Assembly: GCA_947652605.1 (NCBI GenBank)
Contig: OX393577.1
Span: 53,220,108 to 53,284,107, forward strand
DNA: 64,000 nt
Direction: 5' to 3'
Origin: Elmis aenea
Lineage: Eukaryota > Arthropoda > Insecta > Coleoptera > Elmidae
The notes under the pieces are model-generated. The model ran no database searches. It was not told the origin of the DNA and saw nothing but the letters and a program-made list of their open reading frames with translations. Positions 1 to 45,700 of this stretch are shown piece after piece. The first letter of the stretch is position 1. Each line of letters opens with the position of its first letter. Position numbers and translations under genes: made by a program.

Positions 1-56
1 AGCTATTATAATAAGCGAGATCCCCATGCTTAAACTCGAATTTCAATCACCCTGTA
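1..56. repeat. End of a family-A foldback element
   Basis: The first 54 bases repeat the right end of the element at 57766-59283 almost exactly and finish CACCCTG followed by TA. The rest of this copy lies left of the window. Confidence 0.85.
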
Positions 57-72
57 TAATGGTAAACATATA

Positions 73-473
73 CAGGATTAGGAGAAATTTCCGGAACGGC
101 GTTTATCTTAGTTATTTTCAAACTTTCTGAAATTTGGCTTGAACATGTGGTCAAAAATAAAGAATTTATTAACAGTATTTTTATTTTTTTTGCATTTCCG
201 GTTTAGCAGGAAATGACCCGAACCTAATTTTTATAAATGGAACACCCTGTATATTTTTATATTTTCGAATGCAGAATGAAAAGACATTAAAAAATATTAA
301 TATCAAGGATTTGATTTGAAAATAAAATTAATAAAATAATTTTAAAAATGTAACAAAATCAAGATACATGTTGCCAAGTTTTATTCATGAGAGCGTTAAC
401 GGGTATCAGATCCATGCATCATCAAAATCAATAAACAGACAGTAGTCAGTTCCGGGACATTCTCCTAATCCTG
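73..473. repeat. MITE with CAGGATTAGGAGAA terminal repeats
   Basis: The left end CAGGATTAGGAGAA and right end TTCTCCTAATCCTG are perfect inverted repeats, each flanked by TA. The 400-bp body is AT-rich with no open frame. Confidence 0.7.
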
Positions 474-724
474 TATAAATTATATTTGCCATTAATAATT
501 TTGCAGCATATTTCCAATTGGATTCATAATTGCACATACCGAATACAAAGTATCAAATGCATTGTAATATATCTAGCAGAATTATCCAATTTACTTTACT
601 TTTAAAGATAAAAAAGTACCTGTAACGAGATAACTGAATATGGCAACACTGCAAATAAGTTTATACTATTTTTGATGTAAAATAGAGTTATCAGATAACA
701 TTTTGATGAAGTTCAAGTGCATTT

Positions 725-918
725 CAGTGCTTTCCAACTTTTTTGTCTACGCGACACGCAGTCCTACTTATGAAAAATAGTGACATCCTGGAAGAAAAAT
801 GCAAATGAATTGTATAAAACAGATTAAATAAGGAGCAGTCGCAGTATAAGCATTTAAAAATGAAAAATTTTGTGACACACTTAGTATCAAGTCGTGACAC
901 ACCGGTTGGAAAGCACTG
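725..918. repeat. hAT-like MITE (CAGTGCTTTCC ends)
   Basis: The terminal repeats are CAGTGCTTTCCAAC and GTTGGAAAGCACTG over a 194-bp non-coding body. The expected 8-bp flanks (GTGCATTT and ATCTATTT) agree at only 5 of 8 positions, so the copy is old. Confidence 0.65.
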
Positions 919-1059
919 ATCTATTTGACGTAGTGTTTACATCAAACAAAAGTACTTTCTCATGTTAATTTAAAATTTATAAACATGAAAAAAAAACACC
1001 TGTGCTCATTTCAAAAACGTAATTAGAATGAATAACGCAATGGGAAGTTTAAACATATA

Positions 1060-1768
1060 CAGGGTCCTGCATTAGTGCGTCGGGCTTTCATAGCGCCCCG
1101 CCCGTAGGAGATAAAAAAAAAACCTAAATACAAAAAGTTATTGGTTTCAAAAGATCTACGTCTTAAAATTATTTTCAGCTATACAGGGTGTCCCATTTTC
1201 GTGCCATAACAAAAACAAAGATTTTTTTAAATGGAACACCCTGTATATTTTTAGGTCTTCGGATGTAATTTTTTAACCTCTACATGAATGACTTTTCGTT
1301 TTTTGATTTTGTGTCAGGGTTGCCAACTTATTAATTTTTTTCCGAAAAATCTGACATTAGCAGGCCTAACTTTAAAAAATCGTAGCGACCTCGTTTCTTG
1401 AAGTTAAGAAATAAGTTTTATCAATAATGTTAGTTCGGTTAGGGAGCAACATTTTAAAAATAAAAAATAAAAATTTATTGATACAGGGTGTTCACAAAAA
1501 AATGCCAAACTTTCCAAACTTCAAAGTGACATAACTTATTTTTTTCAAATGTAAACACCCTTGTTTTATTATGCTATTCGATAGCATTTTTTTTCCCCTT
1601 CAATTTTTATGGGGGGTGTCCTATGTCTAAACCCCGTAGTTGTTGAGATATTCAATACTTTTCAAAAAAGTAGCCATTTAATTGCATTTTTATGCACCGA
1701 AGTAGGCCGCGCATATGCAAAACAAGGCGGGGCGCTATGAAAGCCCGACGCACTAATGCAGGACCCTG
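1060..1768. repeat. Foldback element with 43-bp perfect terminal repeats
   Basis: The ends are perfect 43-bp inverted repeats beginning CAGGGTCCTGCATTAGTG, flanked by TA on both sides (1058-1059, 1769-1770). The interior holds further CAGGGTG/CACCCTG motifs near 1183, 1240 and 1485, so it is probably composite. Confidence 0.8.
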
Positions 1769-2439
1769 TATAATACATGTAGCGTAATTTTTACTACCAG
1801 TGATATAAATAGTTTTGTAAATAAGTACATTGTTAATTTGGTGGCTTTTTAATTAATATGGTGTAAATTTTGTTATCTAATCAAATTTGAGAATCCCTAT
1901 AATTGAACTTTAAAAAATATCTTTGATTTTCGCATTCTATGATAGTCCTTATAAATAAATAATTAATTGTTTGTAATCTTTAAATTGATTGTTAGAGGAG
2001 AAAAAGTTTTTTAGCATTGGTTAACATTAACCGTATAATTAAATTATTATCGAAGACTATTGGGTTGAGTATTAAATGTTTGTCTTAGATAATTTAGAAT
2101 ATTTATAAGTAAATTATTGTATATACTATGTACATATTACTCACTTTGCCATATATTACTATGCCGATGTGAAAAATGAAGTTGTGATGTTAAAATTTGA
2201 TGAAGTGCATAGTAAAAATTGTATGCATCTTTAAAAATAAAGTACCTTCTAGTTTATATGTAAAGTAGTGTTTTTAGAGGTTTTTAAATAGCATTAAGTC
2301 CAGGACAAACAGAGCTTGGTTTTATGAATTCAAGATGTCTGAATGTGCGCTTAATTTGGGCCACTATGCGGATATCGCTTTAAATATCCCATAGAGATTC
2401 GAATAAGGAATTGTAATTGACATTTAAAACACATTCAGT

Positions 2440-2869
2440 TTCGAAATATTTTCAAAGTCTACTAATTTAATTGTATTTAATGTTTTGCTTGTGCCCGAAA
2501 ATTATGAAAACTGCAATAACTGGAGAAATACTAATTTTATACATAAATGATTCGTAGGGATCATAAAGATAATTAAATTATATATTATACAGGACAATCC
2601 ACATAAAACATTGACTTATTCGTGTTTGATGTTTAATTAAACAGACGGCATAAAAAACACCGTTTATTATTTTAAAACCAAAACTAGACGGCAATCACTA
2701 TGATATTGTCAAATAAAATTTCAAATGAACTCGTTTTGACATTGCTAAGTTGTTAAATCTGTAATATAACTTTCTTAAGGTCCTGTTGCCATCATTATTT
2801 TTGGGTACAAAAAATCTTAAAAATTTGTGAACGAAGGTTTAATTTGGAATTAAAAAATACAAAATATTG
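2440..2869. repeat. Dispersed family-I repeat, partial
   Basis: The segment from about 2580 to 2790 resembles parts of 40080-40815 and 50230-50690 (shared stretches such as TTGACTTATTCG and ATCACTATGA). Boundaries are uncertain. Confidence 0.5.
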
Positions 2870-5004
2870 GGTGTCCCAAGTTTGGTATTCGCACCCTTAT
2901 GAGTACTAAACCATCGATTCTTAACCGGGGGGCCATGAGAGGCTTTTAGGGGGGCCACGAAAAATTTATAAAACGTTTTTACTTTTTAAAATATCGAAAT
3001 CTTAAAAAAAATATTTTTTGTTAATTATTTTACTTCGTTTCAAACTGGTATTGTTTTGTATAAGTAATCTGAGTTCTACAGTGCAATGCAGTGCAGATTG
3101 TGGAGACGCACTACGTACTAAAATAAAGGAAGGGCAAATGCGATTGACTTACAAAAAAATCAAATTAAGCGACTCCTATCCGAAATAGAGGATCCAATTA
3201 GCAACTAACTATTATATTAACAAAATAACTCAAACATTAAATCTATCACGATTTTTTAAATTATTGCTTAGGCGTCTTTTACAAGTTCACCTTTTAAAAA
3301 ATTCCAAATAGAAAATAAAATTGTCAAGACACTATTTCATATAAATTATTTAAAACCTACCATAGACCTGTATGATATATTAAAAATGCATCGTTTTAAA
3401 AGTTAAGTAAAAATCGAACAAGCTCAACTTATTTACAAAATAATAAAAAATAAACCAAAATCGAATGTTATAAAAAAAACTATTTTTTGCATGAATGCCA
3501 AACACGAGGTGCTCAGTGTTTTTATTTGCACCCTGTTTTTTCTAACATTGGCCTAAATAATCCTATTGCTTTAAGTTTAAAAGCTTTTAACATTAGTTTA
3601 CCTGAATATTTAAAAGGTACGGATTAAAAAAGGAGATTAGTAAAAAGCGTAAAAGAATATTATTCGTTTATCTAGTTCGTTCCACATTTTCGTTATGTTA
3701 CTATGTTTTAGAATTATTTTTTTTTTCTCCAAGGAAAGTTGTTTTTGTATCCCATTTGTTTTCAAGTATTATTCTCATTCTACACATCTATTATTTTATA
3801 ACTTCGTTACCAGCGTAAGTTGCTTGAATGTTGGTAATGAGTTTTTTTTGTTGATATAATATAACCAAATATGTGATTCACTATTTTTTTTTAAGTAAAA
3901 AATTTTCCTGTCAATGTGTAAGATTTGTTTTATTTATTTATTATAGAGAATAAATAAATCATTAATAAATTAAATATTTAAAAAATAATAATTGTACCTA
4001 TATATTATTTTTTTTTTTTATTATACACTTTAATCAGCAATCAGAATTATTATAAATCTATAGGCTAATTTAATGTCAATTCCTGGGCGGTTCTGGTGAT
4101 TTAAATGGCTGCTTTAAAATTTGCAAAGACGCGACTGTTATATTCATTACATTGAAGAACGTAACAGGACAATTACGCCCTGCTTTTTTGATTGGGGGGT
4201 TTAATTGTCAGGGAAGGTATCTACTTACAAGGGAAGGGTTTTAAACAGTGGGTTATTTTCCAGGAGGTCATTAAAGGGGTGTTAATGTCAGGGACGTAAT
4301 TGCTCTAGAACCATCGGAAAGATATCTTTGATTCGCCTAAAATAAATCGTAATAATTATTGTTACTACACACTAGGGGGTCGCAAAAATATTTTAGGATA
4401 TTTAGGGGGCCGCGACTACAAAAAGGTTAAGAAGCACTGTACTAAACCATTTAACTGAGGATAATGAAAATTGGTAAGAATATATTATAAACAATTTAAC
4501 ATCTGTTAGCATTACTGTGACATGTATTCATTCAATTGTTTTTCTGTTGTGCTGCCATATTTAATTTTTTCAAATAGCACCATGGGTCATAATTTTAAAG
4601 AGAATTTTGTTCTTAATACAGCAGTGCAAAAATGTTTATAAATGGGGACTGTTTAGAAAAAAAGTGATAGTATAACAGTCACAGCATAATTCCAAGGCAC
4701 TACAGAATTTTGTCAATACGGTGTAATGCAATTTTCTTAATTTTCAGTAATTAGAAAACTAAAAATTAATATTGATTACATTTGTAGACACATGATTTTT
4801 TTCTCTGCAAAAAACCTAAATGCACTTTGCCTAAAATAATTAGGGGAGATATTATACAACTTTTAAAATTTTACCAATGAAATTGCTATGTTGCGTGATT
4901 TAATTCTACACTGTGTATAATATAAGCATACCAATTTTTATTATCGCAAGTTAAATGGTTTAGTAATTACTGTGGTGCAAATACCAAACTGGAACACCTG
5001 ACAT
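2870..5004. repeat. Foldback element split by a hAT insertion
   Basis: The left part 2870-2911 (GGGTGTCCCAAGTTTGGTAT) is mirrored by 4955-5004. Between them the hAT element 2912-4439 interrupts the sequence. The remaining body 4448-4950 is non-coding. Confidence 0.6.
2912..4439. mobile_element. Non-autonomous hAT element, copy 1
   Basis: The element starts CATCGATTCTTAACCGG and ends GGTTAAGAAGCACTG, with a perfect 8-bp duplication TACTAAAC at 2904-2911 and 4440-4447. The 1.53-kb body has no transposase frame. Its ends match the element at 5049-6299. Confidence 0.88.
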
Positions 5005-5048
5005 ACAGGGTTTTAACTGAGCAATCAAATGATTCATATTGGCTGAGA

Positions 5049-6299
5049 CAGCGATTCTTAACCGGGGGGCCGTGAGAGATTTTAAGGGGGCACGAAAAAA
5101 TTATAAAACCTTTTTACTTTTTAAAATATTGAAATCTTAAAAAAAATATTTTTTACTCCTTATTTTACTCGAACCATCAGAGAGATATCTTCTTAAAGAA
5201 ATCGTAATATTTTTGTAACTACAAACCAGCTAATTTTTTAAATTAAACTTTATTTATTTTCACGATTCAACGTCACACCTCACATATAAATTAAATGCAT
5301 GTTTTACTTCCACCCACTTAAGCAACCGCTAGTAAATTATTCCAGAAATATAGCCTATTGACTGTGAATTTTCCCAATAATTTTTAATTTTAGAGTTAAA
5401 AGATCAACAGCGTCTGCAACAATTGGAAAAGTTTTTTATTATTGATTTCTCAGAAAAGTTTATAATTGATAAAAGTCGGTGGATGACCTAAAACTAATTT
5501 TAAGATGGAAAAAAAATCATTATACTAGTATTTAACGATTTTAAAAATATTTGTAAAAGTGCCCTTATTTTATTTTAAGAGTTAAAAAAATCAAGGGAAA
5601 ACGATATAATAATTAATATTATTTTAAATTCTAAACCATTTTTTGTTTAATTTTTTTATCATTCTTAAAATCAGGGCACTGTACTCTTTCTAAAATCGTT
5701 AAAATCTAGTGTTATATAAATATTTATTGAACTTTTTTTTTACTTAAAATTAGTTTTAGACCAGGTACCAACTTTTCTCAAGAACAAAATTATTTGAGAA
5801 AGCAATAATAAAAACTTTTCCATTTCCAATAAAAATTGAAATTGTAACGTCAAATTTCACCTTTGGTGTATTTTTGAATTCTAAACAATCTTTTCCTATG
5901 AAGATTTTTTTTGTAACTCTTAAAATAAGGCCACTTTACTCTTGGAATATTTCTGAAATCGCTAAAATCTAGTATCGCATGAAATCTTTTTCATCTTAAA
6001 ATTAATTTTAGGTCATTCACCAACTTTTATCAAGAATAAAAGTTTGTGAGAAACTTTTAATTTGTTGTTTGTTTTTGAATGAGGCTATGTAAAAGCTATA
6101 ATGTAGCTTGAATAATTAATGAATTAGTTGTAGGAAAAATAGTCGTTTGTTCGTGATTTTCTTGATTTTTTAAAATTTAAATTAATGATTTTTTTAAACA
6201 AAAATCAAATTTTGCCCAACCCTGCTACAAAGTAGGAGGCCGCGAAAATATTTTAGGATATCTAGGGGGCCGGGACTACTAAAAGTTTAAGAACTACTG
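5049..6299. mobile_element. Non-autonomous hAT element, copy 2
   Basis: The ends CAGCGATTCTTAACCGG and AAGTTTAAGAACTACTG share their outer sequence with the copy at 2912. A perfect 8-bp duplication GGCTGAGA flanks it (5041-5048, 6300-6307). Its middle contains locally self-complementary AT-rich segments. Confidence 0.88.
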
Positions 6300-6307
6300 G
6301 GCTGAGA

Positions 6308-7134
6308 GATCCTGTATAAAAATTGAACTAATTTCTCATCAAATTGCTTAAAAAATGCAAAATATATTATTTAATGACTTGGAATATTAGGTATCTCAAA
6401 ATAAAAAAATGTTATTTTTAAAAAACAAAAAATAGGTAAAGGACTAAATCTTTTGTCTTTCAATATGGCAATGCTGCAAAAATAGTGATTATTAGTAAAT
6501 ATTATCACAAAAAAAATTGTGACCATGATTCATTCCATTTAAATATTGTATTGACTGTCTTCAATAAAAAAACAACAACTGTATATTTCATGATATATTG
6601 TATATATTTATAACACAATGTAGAGAAATAACAACATAAGCATTTATTTCAAACATTTTGTTAATTTCTAGTATGTATATATAATATATTGCATTATCAA
6701 TAACATGTATCTCATAAATTAATCTAAAAATTCAACAACATCGCCTGCGACGAAAAACAAAACGCATCTTGATGATGACAATACTTTAGTAATTCACTAG
6801 ACATGACACCTAATTTGTTCGTTAAAAGAGTAAAAAAATAATTAGTTCACTGTGTAGATTGACGTGAAAGAATTACAGGAAGTGTGCAGTTTAATAAAAA
6901 TTTCAACATTCACAATAATTCTGATGTTAAACGAACTGTAAAGGTATTGCTTCAGGGAATTGGGGATATTTTGCTAAAAGTTAAAAAAATTACATTACAT
7001 AAACATTCATGTACAATTAAATAAAAGTGTACGATTTGGTTAAAAAATAATTCGAGACACTAGTAGTTTCTTAAATTAATATAAATAAAAATTTCACACT
7101 AATAATCACAAAGTTCTAGACTAAAAACGATAAT
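6308..7134. other. Pfk 3' flank
   Basis: This is the AT-rich sequence past the Pfk stop. It presumably holds the 3' UTR (candidate AATAAA on the minus strand at 6648-6643). No other gene is visible. Confidence 0.5.
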
Positions 7135-38865
<31,731 letters not shown>

Positions 38866-39430
38866 CTGCGAGAAAAAAAGATAATCCAATAAATAAAACA
38901 TAATTAAAGAACGTCCTTCAATAACATTTCAATGTTTATTTTATTATTTCTATTAGAAATTAAAAACCCTATTGTTCATGCCACAATAGACCAGAATAAA
39001 ACGAAAATTGTTGTGCTTGAATCTTGAATTGACAAACAAACATACTTACAATTTGGATTAATATTATGGTGCGGCTTCAACACAGAAATTTAAAAGTACA
39101 CTGAATTTTGATGCTCAAGGTGACCCCCAATTGTCTGTCCTTTTCTTTCCTAGAAAACAATTTTATTGGTCGACAGTATCACCTGTCAAACAGTTGTCCA
39201 TTTTTCGTATAGATGGAAGCACAGTTCTTAGTATATTGGAACTACTTTGAAGTATATGAACTACAGATAAATTTGAAAATAATCAATACATATAATGATA
39301 CTCTTATCTACTACAAAGATTACGTATTTTTTATCGTAGCAATAATGGGATATGCATTTAAAAGATTAAATTACCTAATTTATAATCTTGTCCACTAAAG
39401 TACACTATTAAGTTAAGAAAAAACCTGTTG
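38866..39430 (-). promoter_or_regulatory. Pfk: Pfk promoter and candidate 5' UTR exon
   Basis: Exon 1 of Pfk starts at an acceptor just before the ATG, so the first exon must lie in this short gap before the SA 3' end. A strong donor (GTAAGTATG, minus strand) sits at 39049-39041, which would end a non-coding exon. An initiator-like TCAGT lies near 39100. These sites are only suggestive; no transcript evidence is available here. Confidence 0.4.
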
Positions 39431-39576
39431 TAACGATATTATCATTTATTTAAATAAGTGTTACCATTGAGCAAACACAACACAAACGAATTTAAAACTT
39501 AAGAAAACAACTAAATATATTTTTAGAACATTAATAAGTATGTTTAAAAAAAATTTACAATTTGCACATGGTAATT

Positions 39577-39704
39577 TTACATATTCACATTAGATTCGTC
39601 CATGTCACTGCCATCTTCGATAGTGACTTGTTCACTTTCATCCACTGTTGTTATATCCATTCCGCTTACTTCTTGATCACGTTTTGGAGTAGCAGACTTT
39701 CGAC
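39577..39704 (-). CDS. SA-like gene last exon and stop
   Basis: The 128-nt exon encodes GRKSATPKRDQEVSGMDITT and an acidic tail ending DMDESNVNM, then TAA at 39579-39577. A polyadenylation signal AATAAA (minus strand) is at 39450-39445, about 127 nt past the stop. The tail is far shorter than the 150-200 residues of vertebrate STAG proteins. Confidence 0.78.
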
Positions 39705-42700
39705 CTAAACAAAAAAAAATACATAAAAAACATGTCAAACTAAAACTTTTTAAAAACCTCTTATCATTTTAAGTCGCAATTTTAAAAAAAAAAATTAAAT
39801 CTATTATTAAGGTGACATAAATTAGTTGAGTGGGTAGTTTAATAGCGTGTAAAACAATTCTACCACAGCATTGTTTTTGACATAATGTTAGGCCAAAAAC
39901 TTTAATACAAAAGAGTTGTTCACAGAAAATGTTTTTAGGAATTACAAATTTGGTAACAAATTATTATCTTATGACTGAAACAGAGTGTATTTTTTAACAA
40001 TTACTAGTTAACTCCATAGTTGGGTTTACTATCCGTAATATATCACAAGTTGATAATTAAATATTTTTTATATATATAGGGTGTTCCATTAAAAAAAAAA
40101 AAGATTTATATGCGTTTAAACTTTAGCGAAATGGACCGAGTATAACGAACACCCTGTATATTATTTTAAAAATGTAACTAGTCAATAATCACTATGACAC
40201 TATTGTCTAATACAGTGTTTCCCAAAGTGTGGTACGCGTACCCCTGGGGGTACGGGAAGAGTTTGGTGGGGGTACGTGCTGCACCGGGCTTTGGCTGCAC
40301 CTGGTGCAGTATTTGTAGTTTATTATGAATAAATGTTGTTTTTCGTTTATTATTTTTATTTATTTTTTAACGAGGGGTACTCGGTGTTACGAAAATTATA
40401 AAAGGGGTACACAGATATCGAAAGTTTGGGAAACACTGGTCTAATATATTACCAGAGTAAATTGCTCTGGTGTTCTTATGTTAATAAATATAAATATTTT
40501 TATAAAGGTCTGCATCTGTCAAAATTTAAAAAAAAAACGTTAATAACTCAAAAACGGTTCATTTTAGACATAAACAACCTATAATGTTTTTGAAAGGGAA
40601 TTTAATTTTACATCCAAAAATTACAAAATATACAGGGTGTTCCGTATAAAAAAACAATGTTTGGTATCAGAGCGCAAAAAAACAAAACACTGTATAGTTG
40701 AAAATAATTTTAGGTTATGTAGTAAATGATTACAAACAACTTTTATATTTAACTTTTTTTAATGTCATGACAAATAACAGAGCTATCGAATAATTCGTCT
40801 TGGCTGGGACACCCTGTATAACGCATCACCCCCAATCCATGTCTACTTGCCACTTCGTATATCGTATGATAGCATTGTGGGGCTGTAGAAATTGCAGTCC
40901 ACATATTAATTTAATGACACAGCTATTGTTGAAAATGTAAACTTTCAAGTGTAGATGCAGTACAAGCAACAAAATATTGTTTTTTAGTTGAAATGTTAAC
41001 TAGTTTGAAGAATATGTACAATTTCATTTAAATCTGGAGGAGCTGGAGCCCCTCCATAGGGCCCCTGAACATGATACTACAGACTTAAGTTATTTGAAAT
41101 CTATTTATTCTCGAAACAGAACTAAAACAGACTTAAAATTCTGTGCAATTTTGCTCGTTTATCCTACATGATAGATCTTATAGTTTTTAAGAGTCTCGTT
41201 ATTTTGAATTGATTTGATGTGACGAACCAGCACAGAATTTTAAAATAACGAAACACATGACCGATTCCATAGATTTATAAACATAAGTAATTACCTCTTC
41301 GACCTCCCTTTGTTCCAAGATGTGTAACAAATTGTGAAACTGAATGATGTTCCATGTTTTTTGCTGGAATATTGCCTTTTAAAATTTCCAGCCTACAACA
41401 AACGAAATAATAATTTTATAAATGTGGCTAAGAGTGTACACTGTGTTCTACTATATTTTCTCAATATTGAAAATTTGGTAGAGCTACAAAGACCGTAGAA
41501 TAGACACGTGCGTAGAATTTAAGCTGATTTCAAATCTGTTTTTAATCTGAGATATTTGAATCATTATGAGAATACACGAAAATTCCATATTTTTTTTATA
41601 TCGGTAATTTTTTGGGATAATTAACAAAAACGGTGATTTTAATGTTATAGAGGGTGGTCCACTTTTTAGTAGCAGAACATTAAAAGTAGATAGAAAAACT
41701 TATTTTAAAGCGAATATTCCATATCAACATGGGTCCAAAAACACTTCATTTTAAAGATACAGGGTGTTGAAATTTTCGAACCACAATTGGTAAAAATTTC
41801 AAGTCCCACAAGCAACCAGTGGCGGATTTGTGGGGGTTCGGTTTCAATAAATTTTATTAAAAACTAGTACGGCCCTGTTCAAAATCAAAATCAAACTCGA
41901 ATTAGTTTTTGGGTAGAACATTTTATTCTAAACAAAAAGCGTCTTTTGAGTTTTCTTCGTATCTGCCACCGTTTGGCGCAGAAATGGACTATTTTCGCGA
42001 AAAATTTGCTGTTAAGTTCGATCTAAAAATATCGCGAAAAGCAAAAAATTGCAAATTGCATCATTAATCGTTAATTTAGCGGAACTTTTTCCCTCAGTAT
42101 TAGTATGTTCTGTTAGTAAAAATTGCAAAAATCGGTAATTACTTCTTTATTACGAATATTAGCTATATTTTTAGATCGAACTTAGGAGCAAATTTTTCAC
42201 GAAAATGGTAAAATAAATCAAATTTCGCGCCAAACGGTGGCAGATACCAAGAAAAGTCAAGAGACACTTTTTGTTTAGAATAAAATGCTCTACCCAAAAA
42301 CAAGTTCGAGTTTGATTTTGAACAGGGCCGTGCTACTTTTTTATATAATTTATTGAAACTGAACCCCCACAACTCCGCCACTGGTTGCTTGTGGGACTTG
42401 AAATTTTCACCGATTGTGGTAACCTGTAAGGTGGTGCTGTATACCAAATTTGGTTTAAATATATCAAGTGGTTGAGAAACGGTTAAACATTATCGATATT
42501 TTTTCGAAAATTTCAACACCCTGTATCTTTAAAATGAAACGTTTTGGACCCAGGTTGATATGGAATATTCGCTTTAAAATAAGTTTTTCTATCGACTGTT
42601 AAAGTCCTGCTACTAAAAAGTGGACCACCCTGTAGAATGTGAGGAATCGATCAGTGATATTTGTGTGTTGATATTTTAGGTTTAGAGTTAGACAATAGTC

Positions 42701-45700
42701 ATTTTTTTTATTTGTTATGGATGTCATCAGGGGTGGGCGATATATCGAAATATCGGATATCGATATTCCGATATTTCATGGAATGGACAACCTAAATAGG
42801 GGCGAAAAGCTTTTTTTAAAGGTCACCAGTCTCTTTTTTCAGTTTTGTACTAACTTATTTAGTCTCCCGCCCCTTTTCCCTTTTATATCGATATAATGAA
42901 ATGTCGATATATCGATATTCCGATATATCGATATCGCCCACCCCTAGATGTTATATACTGAATTTTCACAGCAATGAATATAAAATACAACTGAATGCAA
43001 CTTCATATTACACCATAGTTTTGGAAAATTAACGGTTTTATCTTACTAAATATGTCAAAAATTATGAAACAAATGCTATTGTTCTTCTCCTCATTTTGTT
43101 AAATTGTCTTAAAACAAACACTAAAGAAATAATGAAGAAAATTAAAAACTGGATTTTTTTGGTTCATTTTTTCAGAACAGTTAGGGTTGTTTAAAATTGA
43201 AAACAAAATTATCATCAGCTCAGAATGCTACACATATTTTTCCACAGACTCTAAAGCGATTGTGATTTCAAAGATTTAAAAATACGAGAAAATATATTAA
43301 AACCCCTTGTATTTTCAACTCGTAAATTAAAATTTTTACTTAACCACCAAAATCTTTAAAACAGAATAATTTATCACATTACATTCAAAACTTAACTTAC
43401 ACTGGTTGTCTATGTTTTTGCTCGAGTGATGGTATTAAATATTTTAGATATCTTAGGAATGAGTGCGTTTCTAAAGAAGGCTTGGCATAACAGATTCCCA
43501 TTAATATGATTTCTCTAACATTATATTTCCTTTTATCACCCATGTATCTCTGGAACTGCTTGACAAGACACTAAAAAACAAATACTCATAAAGGGAATAG
43601 AATCGACTCACAAATAAACCAAATTATTAGCTTTTTAAGTACGATATACAGTGTGTTCAAAAGTAATGGAATATGCTATGTATCTCAGTAAATATCCACT
43701 TTAGAGAAAAATGTTTTGAATAAAAGTTGATTGGTACTTAGTTTTCCACCACAAGATAAAATTTAAATATTTTTTTATCGAATAACAAAAGCGCAATGAA
43801 AAACAATTGATTTTTTTTAAATGGCAAGGTACCCCTATATTATACTCATTTGATAGAGGCTTTTTTCTCTTTTTAATAAAGGGGTCACCTTAAAAATTAA
43901 GTTTATGCTAAGAGGCTGGAGAATATCGAAAATTTAAAAGATCTTATTAGAGAAATTATACCTGAAATGGTTGGAAATGTTATAAACAGGTTTCAAAAGC
44001 GAGTTTATCATTGCCAAGCTGTAAATGGTTCACAGTTTGAACACTTATTGTAGATTTAGTCAAAAAAATTTAGTTCTTATGATGTTTTTGTTAGAAATAA
44101 ATACTAATCAATTAAAATAATTTTTGCGTTTTTCTCAAAAAGTTGCACAAGTAAGGGTACTAAAGTTTTGCATCATTGAAAAGAGAAAAAAATCTCTATC
44201 AAATGAGTATAATATAGGGGTACCTTGCCATTTAAAAAAATTCATTTGTTTTTCATTGTGCTTTTGTTATTCGGAAACAAAAATTAAAATTGTGTCTTAT
44301 GTTGGAAAACTAAATATCAAACAACTTTTATTCAAAACATTTTTCCCTAAAGTGGATATTTACTGAGATATATAGCATATTCCATTACTTTTGGACACAC
44401 TGTATGTTTTGAGTTAGGATCAAGGCTATTTTTCAGCTAGAAAGTTCCCGTAAGTCGTACCGGCAGATAGTGTAAAAAGAACAGATAACCGGTACATAGT
44501 ACCAGCAGTTTGCTTAACAGACAATACTGCCTGATAATTATCCGTCCCCAAACATTTTTGCTAGACTCGAACACCATACATGCGCACCGACAGATATTTT
44601 TAGAAAAAGAGCATTGGCTAGGATTAAAAATTTAAAATAATTTTCTTTTGTTTTTTCCAAACATCTTCAGTTCATATTAATTGTTTTTACCGACATAAAA
44701 AACAACAAAAATAAATAATGGATGGCTGAAATCCATAAACCAAATAAATTAAGTAATTTTCAATTTTAAGCAAAAATTTTGATTTATTTTAAGTTAGCAT
44801 TGGAAATAAACTTCTGCAAAAGGTCTTGCCAACTAAAGATTATAGACAAAATAAAAAAGGAGGTCATATGGGAAAGAGTAGATGCAGTAAACTGATGTAA
44901 TTCAAGAACAACTGTCACCTAAACAGAATGCCTGCATACAGAATCCCTCCATCAAAGACCGACAGGGATTTCATCTAGAAGAAGGAAAAGGAGATGGATA
45001 GATTGATAAATAAAATAGCAATAGACAAAGGGAACTTAACGGATAATGACTGGAAGGGTAGGAATGAATGGCGTTTATGATGCAGTACACGGTGGCCAAC
45101 TGTATGAAAGAAACTGCTACTATTATTATAAATAAGTTTAAATATTTTTTTTTCTTCGAAGAGATGCTAATCTTTTAACTGGTTTCGCATTTCTGTAAGA
45201 GATCTTTCATAAAAAACATTTAGTATTGAAATTTGAAGACTGTACTATTTAGTAAAAATGTTTCTACAAAAGGCAGGTTGTGTTATAGTTATAAGATAAA
45301 AAATATTTAATTAATATTATATCGTTCAATTAACGGTTGATTGTGTAATTTTTAACACTCACCTTCAAATTGTCAGTGTCAATTGTGTTCGCAGTAGAGG
45401 TATCGTTTGTTATAGGAATGTTTTCAAAGGCAATGCTTATTGTTTTTACAACGACGGCATTAAAAAAATTCATGTTGTGCTCAGACCATTGCAAACCTTC
45501 ATCGAACAATTGCTGATAATCTTCATTGTGCTTAAAAATGGATACAAGCAAATAAAACGAGTTTTACATAATTAAATTGTAAACTTACCGTATAATAATG
45601 GACATACAGTTGTGGAAAATAAGTAATTGGTATGATTCGTGAGCGAATGAGACGTATCATTTTGGACAAGCAAGTTCTTCTGAATTTCAATAGTAAAGAC

